A stretch of 64,000 nt of DNA, taken from Azospirillum thermophilum. Its GTDB lineage: Bacteria > Pseudomonadota > Alphaproteobacteria > Azospirillales > Azospirillaceae. Below the pieces are notes generated by a model. The model saw only the letters and a program-made list of their open reading frames with translations. It was not told the DNA's origin and ran no database searches. Both the position numbers and the translations under genes were made by a program. The stretch is taken from positions 310,001-374,000 of the forward strand of contig NZ_CP029353.1 in assembly GCF_003130795.1 (NCBI RefSeq). Reading direction: 5' to 3'. Shown here piece by piece: positions 58,257-64,000 of this stretch; position 1 is the first letter of the stretch; the number at the start of each line of letters is the position of its first letter.

Positions 58257-58760
58257 GTCCCCGTCGGATGCTCCGTAATCCTGCGGCGTGGGCCGGACGC
58301 CGCGCCTGTTGCGTCACGCAGACGAGACCCCCCTAGTTCAGCACGCCGGCCCGGCCGCCGTCAAATCGTCAACCGGCGAGTCGGCGGCGCCGGTTTGGGC
58401 GCATCGTGCAGCCACGTCCGGGCGCCCAATAGCGTGGAGGCAACTTTTCCTTTTCCACGCCAAGGGCTTGACGGCAATCGTTCGCACGCACCCATTGTGC
58501 ATCTCCTGCACGATCCGGCCCGTCGCGCAACGCCGGGCACCGCCGGCGGCATGGCAGCGCGGTGGCGGGTGGTGGAGGAAGGACGCAGGTCGGGCGATGA
58601 TGCCGGACAGGCTAGCCGGCCGGCCGCGCCGGGGCAAGACCGTCAGGGAACGCAAAGGCGGCCGGGGATCCGCAATCGGAGTTGCACGGTGCCGGCGGGC
58701 GTTGCAGGGTCGGCCCAACCCGCCGTTCCGGATCCCGACAAGCCTGAGGATGGCCGTCCC
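58257..58760 (+). other. Intergenic region before methyltransferase gene, with dyad
   Basis: A gene-free region of 504 bases between the divergent DUF1178 and methyltransferase genes. It contains TTGACG at 58468-58473 and the dyad TTGTGCA-N5-TGCACGA at 58495-58513, a near copy of the dyad at 51128. No conserved ORF or RNA gene is recognised. Confidence 0.4.
58495..58513. promoter_or_regulatory. Dyad TTGTGCA-N5-TGCACGA
   Basis: It differs from the perfect dyad at 51128-51146 at one arm base and has the same 5-base spacer; flanking bases CATTGTGCA and CCTGCAC are also shared. The same regulator may bind both. Confidence 0.5.
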
Positions 58761-59405
58761 ATGCCGCAACCCGCGTCCCAATCCCTGCATGCCGCCCTGC
58801 AGCCGCCCTCGCCCTGGATCGCGCGCTTCGCCCCGCTGGTGGCGGCCCGCGGACCGGTGCTCGATCTCGCCTGCGGCGGCGGGAGGCACCTCCGGCTGTT
58901 CCACACGCTGAACCATCCGGTCGTCGGCATCGACCGCGACCTGCGCCCGGTCGCCGACCTCGCCGGCACGCCGGAGGTCGAGCTGCTGGAGGCCGACCTG
59001 GAGGCCGACCTGGAGGCCGGCGCGTCCTGGCCGCTGCCGGCGGAGCGGCGCTTCGCCGGGATCGTCGTCACCAACTACCTGCACCGGCCGCTGTTCCCGG
59101 CCATCCTGGAGGCGCTGGCGCCGGGCGGGGTGCTGCTCTACGAGACCTTCGCGGTCGGCAACGCCCGCTTCGGCCGGCCGAGCTCCCCCGATTTCCTGCT
59201 GCGCAACGGCGAATTGCTGGAGCTGGCCCGCGGCCGGCTGCAGGTCGTCGCCTACGAGCATGGCGAGGTCGCCTCGCCCAAGGCGGCGGTGGTGCAGCGG
59301 ATCTGTGCCGTCAAGGATCTGGAGCCCGGCGCCGGGCTGGGCGGCGATCCGGAGCCGCGGCCGCTGCCCGCCGCAGCCTCCACCCCCGTGCCGAACGCCG
59401 AATAG
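58761..59405 (+). CDS. Class I SAM-dependent methyltransferase
   Basis: This 214-residue Rossmann-fold methyltransferase shows motif I PVLDLACGGGRHLRLF at about residues 32-47, post-I VVGIDRDLRPV, FAGIVVTNYLHRPLFPAILE and LAPGGVLLYETFAVGNARFG. This last pattern resembles the TehB/UbiE-like small methyltransferases. The EADLEADLEAG stretch at about 75-85 is an internal repeat. The ATG at 58761 is chosen; the long open frame upstream is GC-rich noise. The substrate is unknown. Confidence 0.82.
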   Translation: MPQPASQSLHAALQPPSPWIARFAPLVAARGPVLDLACGGGRHLRLFHTLNHPVVGIDRDLRPVADLAGTPEVELLEADLEADLEAGASWPLPAERRFAGIVVTNYLHRPLFPAILEALAPGGVLLYETFAVGNARFGRPSSPDFLLRNGELLELARGRLQVVAYEHGEVASPKAAVVQRICAVKDLEPGAGLGGDPEPRPLPAAASTPVPNAE

Positions 59406-59441
59406 CCGGCCATACAGCCGGGCGCGGAGGGGCGGCGCCGG

Positions 59442-60278
59442 TCAGAAGCCGGCGCGCACCGTCTCGAAGCCGCGGTCGTGGGTCAGGGAGGGGACCATGC
59501 GCCGCGCCTCCTCCACCCGCGCCATGTCGAGTTCGGCCAGGACGAAGCCGACCTTCTCCCCGGCATCGGCCAGCACCTCGCCCCAGGGGGCGACGATCAG
59601 CGAATGGCCGTAGGTCTGGCGGCCCTGGTCGTGGGTGCCGGTCTGGGCCGGGGCGAGGACGAAGCAGCCCGTCTCGATGGCGCGGGCGCGCAGCAGGACA
59701 TGCCAGTGCGCCCGCCCGGTCGGCACGGTGAAGGCGGCCGGCGAGGCGAGGATGTCCGCCCCCGCCTTGGCCAGCGCCCGGTGGAGGTACGGGAAGCGCA
59801 CGTCGTAGCAGATGGTCATGCCCAGCCCGCCCCAGGGGGTGCGGGCGAGCACCGCATGCTCGCCGGGGCGGAAGGTCGCCGATTCGCGATAGCTCTCGCC
59901 GCCCTTCAGGTCCACGTCGAACATGTGGATCTTGTCGTAATGCGCGACGGCTCGGCCCTGGGCGTCGAACAGGTAGCTGCGGTTGGCGACCCGCCCGTCC
60001 TCCAGCAGGACGCCCAGCGTCCCGGCCAGGATCCAGGCGCCGGTCTCCCGCGCCAGGTCGGAGAAGAAAGGGATGGCGGGATGCTCGGCCGCCGTGCGCA
60101 CCCGCTCCATGGTCTTGGCGCGGCCCTGGACGATCCAGCCGACATTCTCCGGCAGGGCGATCAGCTCGGCGCCGGCGTCGCGGGCGCGGCGGACGAGATC
60201 GCCCGCCGCCTTCAGGTTCGGCTCAAGCTCCGTGCCCGCGTTCACCTGGACGCAGGCGGCCTTGAGGATGGCGCTCAT
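59442..60278 (-). CDS. Nitrilase-superfamily carbon-nitrogen hydrolase
   Basis: This 278-residue amidase of the Nit branch has the Glu-Lys-Cys triad at E44 ([10 protein letters not shown]), K116 (HYDKIHMFD) and C157 ([10 protein letters not shown]). Nit-type enzymes of this kind hydrolyse deaminated glutathione, a metabolite-repair reaction, which fits the adjacent glutaredoxin gene. The start overlaps the glutaredoxin stop by four bases (ATGA). Deaminated glutathione as substrate is inferred. Confidence 0.9.
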   Translation of the reverse strand: MSAILKAACVQVNAGTELEPNLKAAGDLVRRARDAGAELIALPENVGWIVQGRAKTMERVRTAAEHPAIPFFSDLARETGAWILAGTLGVLLEDGRVANRSYLFDAQGRAVAHYDKIHMFDVDLKGGESYRESATFRPGEHAVLARTPWGGLGMTICYDVRFPYLHRALAKAGADILASPAAFTVPTGRAHWHVLLRARAIETGCFVLAPAQTGTHDQGRQTYGHSLIVAPWGEVLADAGEKVGFVLAELDMARVEEARRMVPSLTHDRGFETVRAGF

Positions 60279-60538
60279 GCACCGAGTCCCAGGACCGGGT
60301 CGAGCTTGCCGGCGCGGTCGAGCGCGTGGATGTCGTCGCAGCCGCCATAGGGCTTGCCGTCGATGAAGATCTGCGGAACGGTCGTGCGCCCCTCCGCCCG
60401 CTGCACCATCTCGTCGCGCCGGCCGGGATGCATGTAGAGGTCGATCTCCTCGTAGGACACGCCCTTGCTGTCCAGCAGCCTCTTGGCGCGCGAGCAGTAG
60501 GGGCAGAAGGGGGTGGTGTAGATGACGACCTCGGCCAT
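60275..60538 (-). CDS. grxC: Glutaredoxin 3
   Basis: This 87-residue dithiol glutaredoxin has the active site C12-P-Y-C15 in VVIYTTPFCPYCSRAKRLLD, the cis-Pro stretch RTTVPQIFIDGKPYGGCDDI and a normal length. It reduces protein and low-molecular disulfides with glutathione. The ATG at 60538 is chosen for MAEVVIY. It is co-transcribed with comF upstream and the Nit amidase downstream, an order common in alphaproteobacteria. Confidence 0.95.
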   Translation of the reverse strand: MAEVVIYTTPFCPYCSRAKRLLDSKGVSYEEIDLYMHPGRRDEMVQRAEGRTTVPQIFIDGKPYGGCDDIHALDRAGKLDPVLGLGA

Positions 60539-60656
60539 GCGGCAGGCTCCTGCGCTGTCTGAAACGGTTATAAGAAGAATAGGGACATCCCGCCAGATGT
60601 TCACCCCCGCCCCCTTTTGACGCGGCCCTGCGGCGGGCGCCGGGCTCTTCACCCCC

Positions 60657-61391
60657 TCAGCTCTTCACCACGCGGGCCAGCGTCAGCAAATCCACCCGCG
60701 CCGCCCCCGCCCGGCGCAGCACGGCCGCGCATTCGGCCAGCGTCGCCCCGGTGGTCAGCACGTCGTCCACCAGCACCACCCGCTTGCCTGCGACCTGCGC
60801 CCCGCGGCGCAGCGCGAAGGCGCCCTTGACGTTGCGCGCACGGCCCAGCCGCCCCAGCCCGCCCTGCGTCCGCGTGGCGCGGCGGCGCAGCAGAAGGTCC
60901 GGCACCGTCGCCACGCCAATTCGTTTCGACAGCGCATTGGATATCAAAGCTGCTTGATTATAACGCCTGCGGAACAATCGCCAGCGGTGGAGCGGAACCG
61001 GAACGATCAGGTCGGCGTCGCGCAGGATCTCGGCACCGGCGCGGGCAAGCCAGGTGGCGTAGGCGCCGGCGGCATGGATGCGGTCGCCATGCTTGAAGCC
61101 CAGCAGCAGCGGGCGGCTGCCGTCGTCGTAGACCAGCACGGCGCGGGCGCGGTCGAAGGGCGGCGGGTTGGCGAGGCAGGCGCCGCACAGCGTCTCCTCC
61201 GGCACCGCGAAGTCGAAGGGCAGGCCGCAGCAGGCGCAACAGGGCGGGGCGATGAAGGTCAGCCGCGTCCAGCAGGCGGCGCACAGCCCGCCCTGCCGGT
61301 CCACCGCCGTGCCGCAGGCGAGGCAGCGCGGCGGCAGCAGCGCGTCCAGCAGCAGGCCGAGCAGCGAAAGGGCGCGGCGGGCGAGGCGCAT
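60657..61391 (-). CDS. ComF family phosphoribosyltransferase-like protein
   Basis: This 244-residue ComF/GntX-type protein has an N-terminal double zinc finger (PPRCLACGTAV, CAACWTRL, CCACCGLPF, CGACLANPP) and a C-terminal PRTase domain with the PRPP loop VVLVDDVLTTGATL at about residues 208-221. LHRWRLFRRRYNQAALIS and RRATRTQGGLGRLGRARNVK are family hallmarks. In competent bacteria ComF helps DNA uptake; in this lineage its role is not settled. Confidence 0.92.
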   Translation of the reverse strand: MRLARRALSLLGLLLDALLPPRCLACGTAVDRQGGLCAACWTRLTFIAPPCCACCGLPFDFAVPEETLCGACLANPPPFDRARAVLVYDDGSRPLLLGFKHGDRIHAAGAYATWLARAGAEILRDADLIVPVPLHRWRLFRRRYNQAALISNALSKRIGVATVPDLLLRRRATRTQGGLGRLGRARNVKGAFALRRGAQVAGKRVVLVDDVLTTGATLAECAAVLRRAGAARVDLLTLARVVKS

Positions 61392-61404
61392 GGGCCGTCC
61401 CCCG

Positions 61405-61671
61405 TCACTGGAGCATGGCGATCCGCTCGAAGATCACGAGCGTGTAGTCGCGCAGCGCGATGTAGATGGCCGGGGCGGTGATGAACAGGATCAGCAGCGT
61501 GCCGAAGATCTTCAGGTCCTGCTGCAGGGTCGATTCGTTGATGTTGGTCACCGACTGGAAGATGGTCATCACCAGGCCGACCGCGGCGGTGATCGCCAGG
61601 GTGGGGAAGGTGATCTTGATGATGACGATCAGCGCCTCGTAACTGACGCCGATGGCTTCCTGGATGCCCAT
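61405..61671 (-). CDS. fliQ: Flagellar biosynthesis protein FliQ
   Basis: This 88-residue two-span protein of the flagellar type III export gate begins MGIQEAIGVSYEALIVIIKI, contains VGLVMTIFQSVTNINESTLQ with the conserved FQ..T.I.E..L pattern, and ends ALRDYTLVIFERI. FliQ forms the FliPQR export channel. No other flagellar gene is present in the window, so it is separated from fliP and fliR. It lies 13 bases upstream of comF on the same strand, perhaps co-transcribed. Confidence 0.9.
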   Translation of the reverse strand: MGIQEAIGVSYEALIVIIKITFPTLAITAAVGLVMTIFQSVTNINESTLQQDLKIFGTLLILFITAPAIYIALRDYTLVIFERIAMLQ

Positions 61672-61782
61672 CTGGCTGCCTTTCGCCCTGCCGGTCCCCG
61701 GGGGATGAGGGGGCCGAGTGTAGCATGTCCGCCGGGTCCCGCCGATGGTTGTAGGACGGTGGGGCTGGTCTATATTGCGGAC

Positions 61783-62700
61783 ATGACGACTTCCGACAGC
61801 ATGACGGTCTTCGACCGCGCCCTGGTCCGCCGCCGCCGCGACCGCGCCGCCGCCGGCTTCCCCGACCATTCCTTCCTGTTCGAGGAGGTGGCCGACCGCC
61901 TCGCCGACCGGCTGGAGGACGTGAGGCGCGGCTTTCCCCTGGCGCTCGACCTCGGCAGCCATGACGGGGCGATGGCGCGGGCGCTGAAGGGGCCCGGCGG
62001 CTGGCGCAAGGGGATCGAGCGGCTGGTCGCCTGCGACCTCTCCCCCGCCTTCGCCCGGGCCGCCGGCCGGTCGGCCGATGCCGCCGTCGCCGCCGACGAG
62101 GAGGCGCTGCCCTTCGCGCCGGAGAGCTTCGACCTCGTCGTCTCCAACCTCAGCCTTCATTGGGTGAACGACCTGCCGGGCGCCCTGGTGCAGATCCGGC
62201 AGGCGCTGAAGCCCGACGGCTTCTTCTGCGCCGCGCTGCTGGGGGGCGAGACGCTGACCGAGCTGCGCCGCTGCCTGTACGAGGCGGAGATGGCGGTGGC
62301 GGGCGGCGTGTCGCCGCGCGTCTCCCCCTTCGCGGAGATCAAGGATGCCGGCGCGCTGATGCAGCGGGCCGGCTTCGCCCTGCCGGTGGTGGACGGCGAC
62401 ACGCTGACCGTCACCTACTCCGACGCGCTGGCGCTGATGCGCGACCTGCGCGGCATGGGCGAATCGAACGCGGTGCTGGCGCGCCGGAAGGTGCCGGCCA
62501 GCCGCGCCCTGCTGTTCGAGACGGCGCGGCGCTATGCGGAACTCCATGCCGAGCCGGACGGACGCATCCCGGCGACCTTCCAGGTGCTCTACCTCGCCGG
62601 CTGGTCGCCGCACGAAAGCCAGCAACAGCCCCTCAAGCCCGGCTGCGGCGAGGTCCCGCTGGCCGAGGCGCTGAAGGGGCAGGCGGGCAAGCTGCCCTGA
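61783..62700 (+). CDS. SAM-dependent methyltransferase, BioC/NDUFAF5-like
   Basis: This 305-residue methyltransferase shows an N-terminal MTVFDRALVRRRRDRAAAGF segment as in NDUFAF5-type proteins, motif I LALDLGSHDGAMARAL at about residues 53-68, ALPFAPESFDLVVSNLSLHW at about 107-126 and ALKPDGFFCAALLGGETLTE. Mitochondrial NDUFAF5 hydroxylates an Arg of complex I; bacterial relatives are often labelled BioC (malonyl-ACP methyl ester). Alphaproteobacterial context favours the former, without proof. The ATG at 61783 lies in a TATATTGCGGACATG context. Confidence 0.85.
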   Translation: MTTSDSMTVFDRALVRRRRDRAAAGFPDHSFLFEEVADRLADRLEDVRRGFPLALDLGSHDGAMARALKGPGGWRKGIERLVACDLSPAFARAAGRSADAAVAADEEALPFAPESFDLVVSNLSLHWVNDLPGALVQIRQALKPDGFFCAALLGGETLTELRRCLYEAEMAVAGGVSPRVSPFAEIKDAGALMQRAGFALPVVDGDTLTVTYSDALALMRDLRGMGESNAVLARRKVPASRALLFETARRYAELHAEPDGRIPATFQVLYLAGWSPHESQQQPLKPGCGEVPLAEALKGQAGKLP

Positions 62701-62706
62701 TCCTCC

Positions 62707-63474
62707 TCAGGCCACCAGCTTCCAGGCCATCCAGCCCAGCACCCCGGCGTTCACCAGCATGATCGCCGGGGCGGCGCGGGCCACGGCGCTGCGCCAGGTG
62801 CGGCCGGCGAGATGGCCGGCCAGCCCGACGGCCAGCAGGCTGGGCAGCGTCCCGAGGGCGAAGGCGAGCATGCCGAGCGCCCCGGTCAGGGCGCTGCCGC
62901 TCGCCGCCGCCACGGCCACCGCGCCATAGAGCAGCCCGCAGGGGATGAAGCCCAGCGCGACGCCCAGCCCATAGCCGCGCCAGCCCGTCGGGTTGCCGAA
63001 CAGCGGCCGGGCGAGGCGGGACACCCGGTCGCCCCACCAGCGCTGCAGCGGCGACTCGACATGCGGCAACCAGGCCGTCAGGCCCCGCACCGCGTAGCCG
63101 AGGAAGAACAGGGCGGCGAAGACCAGCAGCGCCACCGACAGCCAGCGCAGCCCGGGCAGCGCCCCGACATGGCCGGCCACCGACGCCGCCACGGCGCCGA
63201 TCAGCGCATAGCTGGTGGCGCGGCCGAGATGGTAGGGCAGCACCGCAGCCCCGGCGAGCCGGTGCATCTCGCTCATCCGCGAGGCGGGAACGCGTTCCAG
63301 CCGGGCGGTGACCTGCGCCAGCACGAAGGGACCGCACATGCCGGCGCAATGGGTCGAGCCGCCGACCAGCCCGGCGGTCAGCAGAGCCGCCAGCAGCCCG
63401 CCGTCACGGTCGATGACGAGGGAGCACTGGTTGAGCGCGGTGTCGAGCAGGGTGACGGCGGAAGAGGCGTCCAA
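62707..63474 (-). CDS. TauE/SafE-like (UreH-type) membrane protein
   Basis: This 255-residue protein has about six spans and the HCAGMCGPF motif (THCAGMCGPFVLAQ at about residues 42-55) of the sulfite exporter TauE/SafE, UreH-like family. GNPTGWRGYGLGVALGFIPC and GLLYGAVAVAAASGSALTGA are also typical. Members are linked to metal handling or cytochrome oxidase assembly. The start is TTG 63474; the long hydrophilic N-terminus up to residue 25 is uncertain. It is convergent with the methyltransferase gene. Confidence 0.82.
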   Translation of the reverse strand: MDASSAVTLLDTALNQCSLVIDRDGGLLAALLTAGLVGGSTHCAGMCGPFVLAQVTARLERVPASRMSEMHRLAGAAVLPYHLGRATSYALIGAVAASVAGHVGALPGLRWLSVALLVFAALFFLGYAVRGLTAWLPHVESPLQRWWGDRVSRLARPLFGNPTGWRGYGLGVALGFIPCGLLYGAVAVAAASGSALTGALGMLAFALGTLPSLLAVGLAGHLAGRTWRSAVARAAPAIMLVNAGVLGWMAWKLVA

Positions 63475-63602
63475 GGCCGGCGGCTCCGGGTGGAGGAAGG
63501 ACGCGCCCTGGATAGCGCAAAGGGCCGGGCAGGGCGATGACCTGCGTCAAATCGCCCCGTCCCGGCCCCTTCGGGTCCCCATCCTTACCTGTCGCCGGAT
63601 CC

Positions 63603-64000
63603 TTACACGGAGCCGGTCTGCGGCACGTCATGCACCTCGGCCGGCTTCACCGCGTGGCGGTTCAGGATCTCCAGCGCCCGGCGCTCGCGGTCGGCGTCGC
63701 GCAGGTTGACCCACAGCAGGATGCCGCCCTTGTCGAGCTGCTGCAGCATCGGCTCGTTGCGCTTGTCGCTCAGCCATTGGGAGAGGAAGCTGCCGGCAGC
63801 GCCGCCGCCGGCCCCGGCCGCCGCGGCGGCCGCTGCGGCGGCCAGCGCCGTCCCGCCGGTCGCCAGCACGGCGCCGGTCGCCAGGATGGCCCCGACATAG
63901 GCGGGGAAGCCCGCCGCCACGCCCTGCAGGCTGCCGGTATCCTCGGGCGAGACGAAGGACTGGCGCGGCGCGTTCGGGTCGTGGGCGACCTGTTCCACAT
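63603..64000 (-). CDS. General-stress-type protein, N-terminus outside window
   Basis: The visible part has a glycine/alanine-rich membrane-inserting segment (GAVLATGGTALAAAAAAAAA, GAGGGAAGSFLSQWLSDKRN), like proteins with a central glycine-zipper, followed by DKGGILLWVNLRDADRERRA and LEILNRHAVKPAEVHDV. A GTG at 63998 is possible as start, but the frame is open to the window edge and the family normally has an N-terminal domain, so it is treated as truncated. Function unknown. Confidence 0.65.
   Translation of the reverse strand, partial: VEQVAHDPNAPRQSFVSPEDTGSLQGVAAGFPAYVGAILATGAVLATGGTALAAAAAAAAAGAGGGAAGSFLSQWLSDKRNEPMLQQLDKGGILLWVNLRDADRERRALEILNRHAVKPAEVHDVPQTGSV

Overview
The window is a GC-rich chromosomal segment from an alphaproteobacterium, most likely a Rhodospirillales member close to Azospirillum. 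The evidence is a MucR/Ros-type regulator, an OlsB-OlsA ornithine-lipid pair, and a housekeeping order typical of the group: miaB-phoH-ybeY-corC-lnt-XRE-metK-trmB-rimP-nusA-ylxR-infB-rbfA-truB-rpsO-pnp. The genus is inferred from gene content only.

Layout. 1-9.4 kb: a truncated spermidine synthase-like membrane protein, an adenylate/guanylate cyclase, an NfuA-type Fe-S scaffold, an atypical polysaccharide deacetylase, tsaB-rimI, a TusA-like protein, MucR, olsB-olsA and a secreted heme-binding-type protein. 9.8-30 kb: the translation/RNA core. It is interrupted twice, by a Phd/PIN toxin-antitoxin pair between infB and rbfA, and by lower-GC orphan genes between rpsO and pnp. A hairpin with a U-tract precedes rimP and may be an attenuator. 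30-34 kb: an EamA transporter and a hybrid sensor kinase.

34-53 kb is the accessory highlight, an aromatic-acid catabolic region. It holds a Liv-type ABC importer whose operon continues into a metallo-beta-lactamase-fold protein and maleylacetoacetate isomerase; a PaaX-type repressor; a two-component diiron oxygenase/reductase; a HigBA-type module; fumarylacetoacetase and homogentisate dioxygenase; a MarR regulator; a PaaY-like protein; and a flavin monooxygenase with a small DUF2783 partner, resembling the MhaAB 3-hydroxyphenylacetate 6-hydroxylase. Three copies of a palindrome (AGTTTCA-N2-TGAAACT type) lie at similar distances upstream of livK, hmgA/marR and the monooxygenase, which ties three transcription units into one proposed MarR regulon. 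A homogentisate pathway fed by a hydroxylated phenylacetate, not tyrosine, is the simplest reading; no hppD or paaABCDE is present in the window.

53-64 kb: a cyclic-nucleotide/CBS/DUF294 protein with a degenerate exonuclease-like partner, actP with its DUF485 partner, two methyltransferases, a nitrilase-family amidase, glutaredoxin, ComF, an isolated fliQ, a TauE/SafE-like protein and a truncated stress-type protein.

Sequence quality. miaB and metK, and probably the genes at about 1-0.9 kb and 27.2-27.8 kb, each carry a frameshift explained by loss of one base in a G/C run. Because metK is normally essential, sequencing or assembly error is the favoured explanation. I saw no rRNA, tRNA, CRISPR array, IS element or prophage.
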